DNA of 32,061 nucleotides, from NCBI GenBank assembly GCA_035764725.1, contig DASTYT010000143.1, positions 1 through 32,061 of the forward strand, given 5' to 3'. The position numbers and the translations under genes are program-made. Position 1 is the first letter of the stretch. Each line of letters starts with the position of its first letter. The notes under the pieces were generated by a model, which was not told where the DNA came from, did not search any database, and saw nothing but the letters and a program-made list of their open reading frames with translations. The DNA is from Candidatus Methylomirabilota bacterium (GTDB taxonomy: Bacteria > Methylomirabilota > Methylomirabilia > Rokubacteriales > CSP1-6). Shown piece by piece: positions 1 to 9,146 of this stretch.

Positions 1-1836
1 GAGGAGCGCAAGCTCGTCAGCGTGCTCTTCGCCGACCTCGCCGGCTCGACCGAGCTCGCCGTGCGGCACGACCCCGAGCAGCTGCGCGCACTCCTGAGGG
101 CGTACTTCGAGGAGATGGCGCAGCAGGTGCGCGCCTTCGGCGGCGTGGTGGAGAAGTACGCGGGGGATGCCATCATGGCCGTCTTCGGCGTTCCGCACGT
201 CCACGAGGACGACGCCGAGCGGGCTGTTCGGGCCGCCGTCGCCATGCAGGAGAGCCTAGGACTCCTGAATCCTTCCTTCGAGGCGGAGTACGGCGCCGCT
301 CTCGAGCTGCGCGTCGGCATCGCCACCGGCGAGGCCGTCGCCGTCACCGACCCGAGCCGCGAGTTCATGGTCACCGGCGAGGTGCCGAATCTCGCGTCGC
401 GGCTCCAGGCCGCCACGCTCGGCATCGTCCTCTGTCCGGAGACGTTCCGGCTCGTTCGCTCGCTCGTCGAGGCCGAGCCCACTTCCCCACTCACGCTCAA
501 GGGATTCCCCGGCCCGATCACGGGGCACGTCGTCCGCCGCCTGCGCGACTCCGCCAGCACTCGGGGAGTTCCTGGGCTCTCGTCGCCTCTCGTGGGCCGA
601 GACCCCGAGCTGACGACGCTCCATCGCTGCGCGGCAGAGCTTGCGCAAGGGCGCGGACAGATCGTGTCCATCACCGGCGAGGCGGGGATCGGGAAGTCAC
701 GCCTGAAGAACGAGCTGCGCGGCCACCCACCCCCGCGCGTGCGCTGGGTGGAGGGGCGCTGCCAGGCCTTCACCCAGCACGCGGGCTATGCGCCGATCGT
801 GCAGGTCTTGCGCGCGATCTTCCAGCTTACGGGCGCGGAAGCGCCTGCGGTGGCGCGCACCAAACTCCGCGTAAGCCTGCGTTCGCTCGTCGGAGACAAG
901 TTCGATGGGTCGCACCCCGCCGTCGCCCATCTCCTCGGAATCGAGGGCGAGCCGGGGCAGCCGATGTCCAAGGCGATGGATCCACGCGCGTTCCAGTCGC
1001 AGGTCGTGCCCGCCTTGCGGACAGTCGTCGAGGCTTTGGTCTCGCGCGAGCCGCTCATCCTGACCGTCGAGGACCTGCACTGGGCCGACGCCGCCACCAT
1101 CGAGATACTCACCGCGCTCACCGAGCTCACCGATTTTCTGCCCTTCATGATCCTGGTCACGTCCCGGCCCGATTCGGAGGGTGGGTTCTGGGACTTTCGC
1201 TTCCACGCGCAGCGACACTACGCGCATCGCCTGACCGAGCTCACCCTGGCCCCGCTCCCGTCGGATGAGTCCGGGCGCCTCGTGGAGAACCTCTTGGAGC
1301 TGGCCGATCTGCCCGCGGGTATCCGCGCGCGGATCCTCGATCAGGCGGAGGGCAATCCGTTCTTCGTCGAGGAGATCATCCGGTCCTTGATCGAGCAGGG
1401 GGCGCTCAGGCGCGAGGGCGAGCGCTGGGTCAGCGCTGGAGACGTGAGTCGGCTCGCCATGCCCGCCACCCTCCGCGGGCTGATCGCGGCCAGAATCGAT
1501 CGGCTCCCCGCCCCCGCCAAGGCGACGCTGCAGCGGGCCGCGGTGATCGGGCGCTTCGTCGGGTACCCGGCGCTGCGCGCCCTCCACGCGGGCGAGAGCG
1601 AGCTCGATCGATCCCTCGCCCATCTGCTGCGGGCCGAGCTTCTGCGCGAATGGGCCCATGCGCCCGAGCGACAGTACATCTTCAAGCACGCGCTCACCCA
1701 GGAGGCGGCCTATGCGTCGATCCTCCACGAGCAGCGGCGGACCCTGCATCGCGAGGCCGCGACATTCCTCGAGCGGGAGACGGCCGCCGCGCCCGACCGG
1801 GCGCCCTTGCTCGCGCATCACTGGCTGAGGGCGTAG
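1..1836 (+). CDS. Class III adenylate/guanylate cyclase + AAA ATPase regulator, N-terminal part (5' partial)
   Basis: Cytoplasmic signalling protein whose 5' end lies outside the window; frame 1 is open from base 1, so the GTG at 22 is probably internal. Numbering from base 1: a class III cyclase domain spans about residues 1-180, with metal-binding Asp in LFADLAGST (D12) and the EKYAGD motif. The usual GDxVN motif reads GEVPNLASRL, so the Asp often linked to base recognition is Glu, while the Asn and Arg are kept. A P-loop ATPase follows: Walker A GEAGIGKS at 226-233 and Walker B LTVEDLHWAD at about 354-363, as in AAA_16/LuxR-type regulators. A TAG at 1834-1836 ends the frame just before the helical repeats, yet typical family sequence (DWEKAL, then TPR-like helices) resumes in the same frame. 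The gene is therefore either broken by an amber mutation, read through, or affected by a base error. Family identity is secure; whether the cyclase is active is uncertain. Confidence 0.85.
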   Translation, partial: EERKLVSVLFADLAGSTELAVRHDPEQLRALLRAYFEEMAQQVRAFGGVVEKYAGDAIMAVFGVPHVHEDDAERAVRAAVAMQESLGLLNPSFEAEYGAALELRVGIATGEAVAVTDPSREFMVTGEVPNLASRLQAATLGIVLCPETFRLVRSLVEAEPTSPLTLKGFPGPITGHVVRRLRDSASTRGVPGLSSPLVGRDPELTTLHRCAAELAQGRGQIVSITGEAGIGKSRLKNELRGHPPPRVRWVEGRCQAFTQHAGYAPIVQVLRAIFQLTGAEAPAVARTKLRVSLRSLVGDKFDGSHPAVAHLLGIEGEPGQPMSKAMDPRAFQSQVVPALRTVVEALVSREPLILTVEDLHWADAATIEILTALTELTDFLPFMILVTSRPDSEGGFWDFRFHAQRHYAHRLTELTLAPLPSDESGRLVENLLELADLPAGIRARILDQAEGNPFFVEEIIRSLIEQGALRREGERWVSAGDVSRLAMPATLRGLIAARIDRLPAPAKATLQRAAVIGRFVGYPALRALHAGESELDRSLAHLLRAELLREWAHAPERQYIFKHALTQEAAYASILHEQRRTLHREAATFLERETAAAPDRAPLLAHHWLRA

Positions 1837-1992
1837 GATTGGGAGAAGGCCCTCACGTACTCCATCGAAGCCGCCGGGCGGGCGCAGGCCCTCTACGCAC
1901 GGCCGGAAGCGATTGCCCATTACTGGCAGGCCCTCGCGCTTCTCGAGCGACTGCCTCCCACCGCGGAGCGGACACGCACGTACGCCGACGTC

Positions 1993-3078
1993 GTGCTGGC
2001 GCTCGAGACGTTGCCCGGTTGGCGCCGAACGGAGCGGGAGCGAGAAGACGGCTTTCGACATCTCGAACGCGCCCGTCAAGCGACGTCCGAGCTCGGGGAC
2101 GAGGCCCGGGTGGCACGGCTCGAGGGTGTGATCGCGTGGCACCGGGGGGAGGAGGCGGGCCTCCGCCGAGCCTTGCGGCGCGCCGAGCAAGCGCGAGACG
2201 AGGAAGCGTGTGCACGGATCAGCCTCTACTACGCCGGGCACCTCGGTCAGGTCGCGAGGTACGAGGAGTCGCTGACGTATACCGACCAGGGCGTGGCCGC
2301 ATTGGGTCGCCTGGGACAGGTGCACGATCAGGCGTATGAGATGGCCACGAGCGGCCGCTGCTATTCATCCCGCGCCGGACACCTCGCGAAAGCCCTGGAC
2401 TACGCGATGCGTGCCCGGGCCCTTGGCGATGGTCTCGGCGATGCGCGACTCAAGGCATGGCGAACGATGGAGGCCGAGCCCTACATGTACAAGGGCCTCT
2501 GGCTCGACGTGACCCGTGTCGTCGAGGAAGGTCTCCCATTGGCGTGGGAGATCAGGGAGTGGCCCGTGATCTTCTGGACCTCGGCCTGGGGGGCCATCGC
2601 GCATGTGAAGCTCGGGCAGCACGCGGAGGCCCGACGGCTGCTGGACCGCGCGATACCGGCATGTGAAGCCACCAGCTATACGTATGGGTGGAACATGATC
2701 TTCCTTCAGGTGGCGCTGGCCGACCTCGAGCTCGCCGTCGGTAATGTGCCGGCCGCGCTGGCCGCCGCCCGCCGAGCGGTCGACATAGCCAAAGAAAGCC
2801 ACTACCGCATGGAGCAAGGCGCCGCGCTTCGTGTGCTCGGTCAGGCCTGCGAGGCCGTGGATGACCGAGCCGCGGCCGAAGACGCGTTCCGGCAAAGCGT
2901 GGCGGTGCTCGAAGCCACTCAGTCCCGGCCAGAGCTGGGCCAGACCTTGCTCGCGTACGGGCGGTTCGGCTCGCGCGGCGGTGCCCCCGCCGGACGCGTT
3001 CTCATCGAACGCGCCCTCGCGCTGTTCGAGGAGATGGACGCCACCGGCTGGATCGCCGAGGCGCGCGCCGCGCTCTAG
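1993..3078 (+). CDS. TPR-like C-terminal half of the cyclase/AAA regulator, downstream of the in-frame stop
   Basis: This frame is the same as that of the upstream cyclase/ATPase segment, and coding homology actually begins at 1837, right after the TAG. The 52 codons between 1837 and 1992 translate as DWEKALTYSIEAAGRA and onward, the usual start of the helical-repeat region in this family. The GTG at 1993 is only the first plausible restart codon and has no convincing ribosome binding site. The product is a run of TPR-like helical pairs rich in Ala, Leu, Glu and Arg (for example RAVDIAKESHYRMEQGAALRVLGQ), without catalytic motifs. Such domains relay protein contacts to the ATPase core. If the TAG is real, this is most likely a pseudogene half; if it is an error, the whole protein runs from beyond base 1 to 3078 with at least 1,025 residues. 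The stop overlaps the convergent hydrolase stop in a CTAG at 3075-3078. Confidence 0.6.
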   Translation: MLALETLPGWRRTEREREDGFRHLERARQATSELGDEARVARLEGVIAWHRGEEAGLRRALRRAEQARDEEACARISLYYAGHLGQVARYEESLTYTDQGVAALGRLGQVHDQAYEMATSGRCYSSRAGHLAKALDYAMRARALGDGLGDARLKAWRTMEAEPYMYKGLWLDVTRVVEEGLPLAWEIREWPVIFWTSAWGAIAHVKLGQHAEARRLLDRAIPACEATSYTYGWNMIFLQVALADLELAVGNVPAALAAARRAVDIAKESHYRMEQGAALRVLGQACEAVDDRAAAEDAFRQSVAVLEATQSRPELGQTLLAYGRFGSRGGAPAGRVLIERALALFEEMDATGWIAEARAAL

Positions 3079-4130
3079 GCGAAGACGAAGGCGCGGCGGG
3101 GGTTGTCCACGATGAGCCCGCGGATCGCGCGGTCGTCGAGCCCCTTGCGGCGTAGGCGGGGCAGCACGTTCAGCAGCAGGTGGTGATAGCCGAAGCCGCC
3201 CCACTTGGTCAGGCAGTGCTTGTAGGCGATGTCGTGGGACATCAGCAGCTGCCGCGCGCGCCCGTCCTCGATGAGCCGGAGGATCTGCCCCATGCGTCCG
3301 CCGTCGTTGGGCATGTCGAAGTCGGGATTGTAGGGGTAGTAGGACGTCTCCAGACCGAAGAGGTCATACTCGAGGTAGCAGCCGGTCTGGGCGAGATCCA
3401 TCAGGTGCTTGCGGTCCGCGATCGTGCGGTCGATGTGGCACATGATCGTCCGCTTGAGGTTGCCGCCCTCCTTCGCGACCACGTCGAGAATCTGCTGGGG
3501 CGCTCGGGGATTGCGCCCGGGGTGGATCATGAGCGGCGCGCCCGTCTCGCGCTGTGCCGCCACCGCCGCGCGGAGCACCTTCTTCTCCTCGTCGGTCCAC
3601 GGCCAGCTGCACCCGATCTCGCCGATGAGCCCCGCGCGCACCCCCGTCGCGCCGACGCCCACCGTGATGTCGCCCACGATCTCGCGGGTGATGTCCTCGA
3701 TCCCACGTCGTGCTAGCGCAGAAGGATGAGCGGCCTGGACGTAGTAGCCCGAGCCCATCACGATGTGGAGCCCGGTGGCGCGGGCGATCCGTGCGAGGCC
3801 CTCGGGATCGCGCGAGAGCCCGCCGTTGGTGGGATCCACCATGGTCTGGCCGCCCGCGTGCTTGAAGAGCAGCGCCTCGTCGCGCGCCACGTCCTCGTCG
3901 AGCAGGCGGAGGTTGTCGAGGTTCGAGGAGAAGTTCTGCCGAATCCAGCCGAGATTCGCCATGCTCACCGGAGCCAGCGCGCGCCCCTTGTCGGCGGCGG
4001 CGTCCGGCTCCTTGAACATCACCTTGAAATCGATGAGGAGATGCTCGTGGGGAAGCGTGATCCCCATGGCGTCGCCGTCCACGGCGCCGAGCACGGTCTG
4101 CGCTTTTCCGGACAGGGGGGTTTTGGGCAT
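3075..4130 (-). CDS. Phosphotriesterase-like lactonase/amidohydrolase
   Basis: 351-residue binuclear-metal hydrolase of the phosphotriesterase (PHP/PTE) branch of the amidohydrolase superfamily; members hydrolyse lactones, esters or organophosphates. All metal-ligand positions can be placed: HEH at 28-30, Glu171 in GLIGEIGCS, His203 in MIHPGR, His232 in CHIDRT and Asp300 in SHD. The bridging ligand is Glu171 rather than the carboxylated Lys of Pseudomonas-type phosphotriesterase, which points to the Glu-type subgroup. No signal peptide, so cytoplasmic. The start is the ATG at 4128-4130, directly upstream of a normal family N terminus (TVLGAVDGDAMGITLPHEH); the ribosome site is weak. It is divergent from the family-5 transporter operon across a 110-bp gap and convergent with the regulator, sharing a CTAG stop region. 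The substrate cannot be read from the sequence. Confidence 0.88.
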   Translation of the reverse strand: MPKTPLSGKAQTVLGAVDGDAMGITLPHEHLLIDFKVMFKEPDAAADKGRALAPVSMANLGWIRQNFSSNLDNLRLLDEDVARDEALLFKHAGGQTMVDPTNGGLSRDPEGLARIARATGLHIVMGSGYYVQAAHPSALARRGIEDITREIVGDITVGVGATGVRAGLIGEIGCSWPWTDEEKKVLRAAVAAQRETGAPLMIHPGRNPRAPQQILDVVAKEGGNLKRTIMCHIDRTIADRKHLMDLAQTGCYLEYDLFGLETSYYPYNPDFDMPNDGGRMGQILRLIEDGRARQLLMSHDIAYKHCLTKWGGFGYHHLLLNVLPRLRRKGLDDRAIRGLIVDNPRRAFVFA

Positions 4131-4240
4131 GCGGGGACTCTAGCACTGCCGCCTCGCGTGTGATATACGCTGCGCAAGCCTTGAGGTCATCGCCGCCCTC
4201 TCCCACTCACGCCCGGACCCGTGAACCGAGGAGGACATAC

Positions 4241-5761
4241 ATGAAGCGATGGGCATTGCCGGCTTTCGTCCTGACCCTTGTCCTCAGCCTGCCCCCGTCG
4301 CTCCACGCGCAGGCCAAGGACACCCTGACCGTCGCGCTCGTGTCGCACGCGCCTACCCTCGATCCCCACATGCACTTCGAGCGGGTGGGCATCCTCGTCA
4401 ACATCAACATGTTCGACTCCCTCCTGCACCGGAACACCAAGCTCGAGTTCGAGCCGTCCATCGCCACGTCGTGGAAAGCCCTGAACGACACCCAGTGGGA
4501 GTTCAAGATCCGCAAGGGCGTGCGCTTTCACAACGGCGAGACCCTCACGCCCGAGGACGTGAAGTATTCCTTCGACCGCGTGATCGACCAGACGAAGAAG
4601 TCCCCCCAGTACGGGAACATCCGCGCGATCAAGGAAGTGCGGGTGGTGAACGCCGACACCGTGCACATCATCACCGACAAGCCCTTCCCGCTCCTCCTCG
4701 AGCGCCTCGTGTTCTTTCCGATCGTCCCGAAGAAGCACATCGAGGCGGTGGGGGACCAGGCCTTCGGCTCCACCGCGCCGGTGGGCACCGGCCCGTGGAA
4801 GTTCGTCGAGTGGAAGCGCGACCAGTACATCAAGCTCGAGGCCTTCGACCAGCACTGGCGCGGCAAGCCCGCCTTCAAGTATCTCGTCTTCCGGGCCATC
4901 CCCGAGATTGCGACGCAGGTGGCCGAAATCAAGACGGGCGGAGTGGACCTGATGCGCAACGTCTCCGCCGATCTCCTGCCCGAGTTCAAGACCCACCCGC
5001 AGGCGTACATCTCCTCGACCCCCATCCTCCGCGTCCACTACCTGGCGCTCGACATGCGGTCCGCGCCCTTCGACAAGCGGCCGGCGCGGCAGGCGGCCAA
5101 CTACGCCATCGACAAGGGCACGGTGATCCAGAAGCTCATGGCCGGCCTGGGCACGCAGACGGCCACCGTCGTGCAGCCGCTGGCCTTCGGCTTCGACCCC
5201 AGCGTGAAGCCCTATCCGTACGACGCGAAGAAGGCCAAGGAGCTGCTCGCGCAGGCCGGCTATCCCAACGGAGTGGACATCACGCTCCACAGCGCCTTCG
5301 TCGAGTTCCGGCCGGTGTTCGAGGCCATCTGCCAGATGCTCACCGAGGTCGGCATCCGTACGACGCCCAAGATGTGGGACCCGGGACCCGCGTGGAACAA
5401 GTTCTTCCAGACCGAGGGGAAGGCCACCAACGGCTACTACGGCTCCTGGGGCAATTACTCGGTGTTCGACGCTGACGCGGTGTTGCATCCCCTCTACCAC
5501 ACCGAGCCGGGTGGTTGGGTGGGCAAGTGGTACGCGCGGGTGGAAGGGCTCGACAAGCTCATCGACGAGGCGCGCTCGAGCGTGGACCAGCCCAAGCGGA
5601 AGAAGGTCTACTCGCAGATCCAGACCATGCTCCGCGAGGAAGCGCCCAGCATCTTCCTGTTCACGCAGTACGACACGCTCGCGATCTCGAAGAAGGTGCA
5701 GTACGCCGCCCGCGGCGACGAGTGGCTCTGGCTCTACGACGCCAAGCCGGCCGGGCGCTAG
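4241..5761 (+). CDS. ABC transporter substrate-binding protein, family 5 (peptide/nickel/opine type)
   Basis: 506-residue periplasmic solute-binding protein that delivers substrate to the two permeases encoded just downstream. The ATG at 4241 is chosen because GAGGAGG lies a few bases upstream (about 4229-4235) and it opens a clean signal peptide: MKRWALP, a hydrophobic stretch, then an LHAQA-type cleavage site near residue 24. An upstream ATG at 4160 in the same frame would add 27 polar residues ahead of the signal peptide and is unlikely. Mature-protein features are typical of SBP_bac_5: TLDPHMHFERVG, FHNGETLTPEDVKYSFDR and APVGTGPWKF. Family 5 covers di- and oligopeptides, nickel, opines and sugars; the ligand cannot be decided here. 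First gene of a + strand run; the stop is 14 bases before the first permease. Confidence 0.92.
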   Translation: MKRWALPAFVLTLVLSLPPSLHAQAKDTLTVALVSHAPTLDPHMHFERVGILVNINMFDSLLHRNTKLEFEPSIATSWKALNDTQWEFKIRKGVRFHNGETLTPEDVKYSFDRVIDQTKKSPQYGNIRAIKEVRVVNADTVHIITDKPFPLLLERLVFFPIVPKKHIEAVGDQAFGSTAPVGTGPWKFVEWKRDQYIKLEAFDQHWRGKPAFKYLVFRAIPEIATQVAEIKTGGVDLMRNVSADLLPEFKTHPQAYISSTPILRVHYLALDMRSAPFDKRPARQAANYAIDKGTVIQKLMAGLGTQTATVVQPLAFGFDPSVKPYPYDAKKAKELLAQAGYPNGVDITLHSAFVEFRPVFEAICQMLTEVGIRTTPKMWDPGPAWNKFFQTEGKATNGYYGSWGNYSVFDADAVLHPLYHTEPGGWVGKWYARVEGLDKLIDEARSSVDQPKRKKVYSQIQTMLREEAPSIFLFTQYDTLAISKKVQYAARGDEWLWLYDAKPAGR

Positions 5762-5775
5762 CCGCGGGGTAGCCC

Positions 5776-6690
5776 GTGCTGACCCTGCTGATCCGCCGGG
5801 TCGTCCGCCTCGTGGTAGTGCTGGTGGGGGTGACGCTCGTCACATTCACCATCCTCCACGTGAGCGGCGACCCGGTGTCGCTCATCATGCCGGAGGCGCC
5901 GGAAGCCGATCGGGCCGCCCTCCGCGTGGCCATGGGCTTCGACGACCCGCTCCCCGTGCAGTTCACGCGCTTCCTCGCCAACACCGCGCGGGGCAATTTC
6001 GGCAACTCGTTCTTCCATCGCGCCCCCGCCCTGCCGCTCGTGCTGGAGCGCATGCCGACCACGCTGCTCCTCTCCGTGTTCGCGATGGCCCTCTCCCTCG
6101 CGCTCGCCGTCCCGCTCGGCATCATCACCGCGATCCGCCGGGCCTCGCTTCTCGACTGGGGGGCGACGCTCATCGTGTTCCTCGGCACCTCCATGCCCGT
6201 CTTCTGGACGGGCATCATGCTGATACTGCTCTTCGCGGTGCAGCTCCGCGTGCTGCCCGTCTCGGGCTGGGAGAGCTGGGCGTCGCTCGTGCTGCCCACC
6301 GTCACCCTCGCCACCTTCTCGACCCCGCTGCTGCTCCGCATCGTGCGCTCGAGCATGCTCGAGGTGATCAATCTCGACTACGTGCGCACCGCACGGGCCA
6401 AGGGCGTGTCCGAGTGGTTCGTCATCTGCCGCCACGCCCTCATCAACGCCGCCTTGCCGCTGGTCACGGTGGCCGGTCTCCAGTTCGGCTTGCTCCTCAC
6501 CGGCGCCATCATCACCGAGACCGTCTTCGCGGTGCCCGGCATGGGGCGGCTCATTGTCGGCGCCATCCGCCAGCTCGACTTCCCGATCGTCCAGGCGGGC
6601 GTCTTCGTCTTCGCCATGATCATCGTCATGGTGAACTTCACGGTGGATCTCCTCTATATCTACCTGAACCCGCAGATCCGGGTGCGCTGA
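5776..6690 (+). CDS. ABC transporter permease, DppB/OppB type
   Basis: 304-residue inner-membrane permease with about six transmembrane helices. The N-terminal helix LLIRRVVRLVVVLVGVTLVTF followed by FTILHVSGDP is the DppB/OppB signature. The cytoplasmic EAA loop is present (YVRTARAKGVSEWFVICRHALINAALPL), as is the late motif ETVFAVPGMGRLIVGAI. Start is GTG at 5776, 14 bases after the binding-protein stop, with a GCGGGGT stretch upstream as weak ribosome site. It would pair with the next gene to form the channel for family-5 substrates. No ATPase gene follows, so energy must come from subunits encoded elsewhere. Confidence 0.92.
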   Translation: MLTLLIRRVVRLVVVLVGVTLVTFTILHVSGDPVSLIMPEAPEADRAALRVAMGFDDPLPVQFTRFLANTARGNFGNSFFHRAPALPLVLERMPTTLLLSVFAMALSLALAVPLGIITAIRRASLLDWGATLIVFLGTSMPVFWTGIMLILLFAVQLRVLPVSGWESWASLVLPTVTLATFSTPLLLRIVRSSMLEVINLDYVRTARAKGVSEWFVICRHALINAALPLVTVAGLQFGLLLTGAIITETVFAVPGMGRLIVGAIRQLDFPIVQAGVFVFAMIIVMVNFTVDLLYIYLNPQIRVR

Positions 6691-6697
6691 GCGCGCC

Positions 6698-7603
6698 ATG
6701 TCCATCGGGACGCTCGCCCCGCCGCTGGAGGCCGCCGCCCTCGCGCGCCCGGCCGAGGGCTCGCGCGTCTGGCGCAAGCTCGTCCGCAACCCCGCCGCCC
6801 TCGCGGGCGCGCTCGTCCTTTTGGTGGTCGTCGGGGCCGCGGTGTTCGCGCCGTGGGTGGCGCCGCAGGATCCGACGCGGCAGAGCCTGATCCGCCGCTT
6901 CATCCCGCCGGTGTGGGCGGACGGCGGCAAGGCCGCCCACCTGCTCGGCACCGATCAGGTCGGGCGCGACATCCTCAGCCGCATCATCTACGGCGCGCGC
7001 GTGTCCCTCCTGGTCGGGGTCTCCGCGGTGGCGGTGAGCCTCACCGTCGGGGTGACGCTCGGCCTCCTCGCGGGCTTTCTCCACGGCCGCGTGGACACCG
7101 TCATCACGACGGTGGTGGACGTGTGGCTGTCGTTCCCGCAGCTCCTGCTCGCGCTCGCCTTCGTGGCCGCGCTGGGTCCCAGCCTCACCACCATCATCGT
7201 GGTCCTGGGCTTCACCGGCTGGGAGCGCTACACGCGGGTGGTGCGCGCGGAAGTGCTGGCCCTGCGCGAGAAGGACTTCGTCGAGGCCGCCCGCGCAATG
7301 GGAGCGTCGGCGACCCGCACCATCATGCGGCACCTTCTCCCGAACACCTTCTCGTCCATCATCGTCCTCGCCACCCTTCAGGTCGCCCAGGCCATCCTGC
7401 AGGAGGCGGCGCTGTCATTCCTCGGCGTGGGTACGGGCAGCGCGTACCCGACCTGGGGCCAGATGATCGCGCTGGGCCGCGACTTCGTGAGCGTCGCGTG
7501 GTGGCTCCCCACGTTTCCCGGGCTCGCCATTCTCGTCACCGTCCTCGCCATCAATCTCGTGGGCGATCGGCTGCGGGATGCCCTCGACCCGCGGATCGGC
7601 TAG
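6698..7603 (+). CDS. ABC transporter permease, DppC/OppC type
   Basis: 301-residue inner-membrane permease, the heterodimer partner of the preceding gene. It has the OppC_N-type start (VWRKLVRNPAALAGALVLLVVVGAAVFAPW), the conserved HLLGTDQVGRDILSRIIYGARVSL motif and an EAA loop (FVEAARAMGASATRTIMRHLLPN). It ends in LVGDRLRDALDPRIG, the standard C terminus of the family. The ATG at 6698 lies seven bases after the upstream stop, so the two permeases are surely cotranscribed. The dppD/dppF-type ATPases that usually follow are absent; the next gene is gnd. Confidence 0.93.
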   Translation: MSIGTLAPPLEAAALARPAEGSRVWRKLVRNPAALAGALVLLVVVGAAVFAPWVAPQDPTRQSLIRRFIPPVWADGGKAAHLLGTDQVGRDILSRIIYGARVSLLVGVSAVAVSLTVGVTLGLLAGFLHGRVDTVITTVVDVWLSFPQLLLALAFVAALGPSLTTIIVVLGFTGWERYTRVVRAEVLALREKDFVEAARAMGASATRTIMRHLLPNTFSSIIVLATLQVAQAILQEAALSFLGVGTGSAYPTWGQMIALGRDFVSVAWWLPTFPGLAILVTVLAINLVGDRLRDALDPRIG

Positions 7604-7618
7604 GAGTACAGTGCCGCC

Positions 7619-9139
7619 ATGAGCATCCCTGCCCCCGCCCGCGCCAGCGCTGACGTCGGCCTCATCGGCCTCGCCGTGATGGGCGAGAATCTCGCGCTCA
7701 ACATTGCGGACCACGGCTATCGCGTCGCCGTGTACAACCGGACGACCGCGGTGACCGAGAAGTTCCTCTCCCAGCACCTCGACACGCCGGGCGGGCTCGT
7801 CGGCGCCGCCGCCCTGCCGGACTTCGTGACCGCGCTCCGGAAGCCGCGGAAGATCATCGTGCTGGTGAAGGCCGGCCCGCCGGTGGACGCGATCGTGGAG
7901 CAGCTCCTGGGCGCGGGCGTGGAGCCCGACGACATCGTGGTCGACTGCGGCAACAGCCAGTGGACCGACACCATCCGCCGCGAGAAGCAGTACGCGGCCG
8001 GGTGCCGCTTCTTCGGCTCCGGCGTGAGCGGCGGCGAGCTGGGCGCGCGCTTCGGCCCGTCGATGATGCCGGGCGGCCATCCCGAGTCCTGGCAGCATCT
8101 CCGTCCCATCTGGGAAGCCGTCGCCGCCAAGGTGGATGCGCGCACCGGGGTGCCGCTCGAGGACTACGCGCCGGGCAAGCCGGTGACGGGCGGCGAGCCC
8201 TGCACCGCCTACATCGGCCCCAACGGCGCCGGCCATTACGTGAAGATGGTCCACAACGGGATCGAGTACATCGACATGCAGCTCATCTCGGAGGCCTATC
8301 ACCTCCTCTCGACGCTGGGCGGCATGAAGCCGGACGCGCTCTCCGAGACCTTCGCGGAGTGGAACCGCGGCGAGCTCTCCTCCTACCTCATCCAGATCAC
8401 CGCCGACATCCTGCGCCAGCGCGATCCCGCCAATCCCCGTCGCTTCTTCGTGGACGCGGTGCTGGACGCCGCCGGCCAGAAGGGCACGGGGAAGTGGACG
8501 AGTGTGAGCGCGCTCGACATGGGCATCCCTGCCAACGCCATCGCGGAGGCGGTGTTCGCCCGCTGCCTCTCCGCCCTCAAGGAGGAGCGGGTGGCGGCGT
8601 CCAAGGTGCTCAAGGGCCCGCGCGCGCCCTATCGCGGGTCGAAGAACAAGTTGACGGAGTCGGTGCGCCGCGCCCTCTACTCCTCCAAGATCTGCGCCTA
8701 CGCCCAGGGCTTCCAGCTCATGCGCGCGGCTCAGGACGAGTACAAGTGGACGCTCGACTTCGGCACCATCGCCGCGATCTGGCGGGGCGGCTGCATCATC
8801 CGCGCGCGCTTCCTCCAGAAGATCACCGACGCCTACCGGCGCGATCCCAAGCTCGTCAACCTCATGCTGGATCCCTACTTCAAGCGCGCGCTCGCCTCGG
8901 GTCAGGACGCGTGGCGCGAGGTGGTGAGCCTGGCGGCCAAGCACGGCATCCCCGCCCCGGCGTTCAGCAGCGCGCTCGCCTACTTCGACGGCTATCGCGC
9001 CGCGCGGCTGCCCGCGAATCTCCTCCAGGCGCAGCGCGACTACTTCGGCGCGCATACCTACGAGCGGGTGGACGCGCCGCGCGGGAAGTTCTTCCACGTG
9101 GACTGGCCGGACCCGAAGCGCCCGCAGCTGCCCGTCTGA
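7619..9139 (+). CDS. gnd: 6-phosphogluconate dehydrogenase, decarboxylating
   Basis: Converts 6-phosphogluconate and NADP+ to ribulose 5-phosphate, CO2 and NADPH in the oxidative pentose phosphate pathway; cytoplasmic. The Rossmann motif [15 protein letters not shown] starts at residue 14 and NRT (40-42) matches the NADP 2'-phosphate site. VSGGE is at 136-140, and the catalytic Lys and Glu sit in [12 protein letters not shown] (K209, E216). The C-terminal domain has [14 protein letters not shown] and the YFDGYR tail, so this is the long form. At 506 residues it is longer than the usual 470-480. The excess is a short N-terminal extension plus an insertion of about 15 residues around 174-190, just before [25 protein letters not shown] at 7619 follows the permease stop by 15 bases. 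No zwf is nearby, so the link to the transporter may be incidental. Confidence 0.96.
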   Translation: MSIPAPARASADVGLIGLAVMGENLALNIADHGYRVAVYNRTTAVTEKFLSQHLDTPGGLVGAAALPDFVTALRKPRKIIVLVKAGPPVDAIVEQLLGAGVEPDDIVVDCGNSQWTDTIRREKQYAAGCRFFGSGVSGGELGARFGPSMMPGGHPESWQHLRPIWEAVAAKVDARTGVPLEDYAPGKPVTGGEPCTAYIGPNGAGHYVKMVHNGIEYIDMQLISEAYHLLSTLGGMKPDALSETFAEWNRGELSSYLIQITADILRQRDPANPRRFFVDAVLDAAGQKGTGKWTSVSALDMGIPANAIAEAVFARCLSALKEERVAASKVLKGPRAPYRGSKNKLTESVRRALYSSKICAYAQGFQLMRAAQDEYKWTLDFGTIAAIWRGGCIIRARFLQKITDAYRRDPKLVNLMLDPYFKRALASGQDAWREVVSLAAKHGIPAPAFSSALAYFDGYRAARLPANLLQAQRDYFGAHTYERVDAPRGKFFHVDWPDPKRPQLPV

Positions 9140-9146
9140 TCGCCGC

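Noticed and set aside
697..2325. Long minus-strand open frame (542 codons) across the cyclase/AAA regulator
   Set aside because: It is antisense to clear family motifs, has no recognisable domain and its composition is that of a GC-rich shadow frame.
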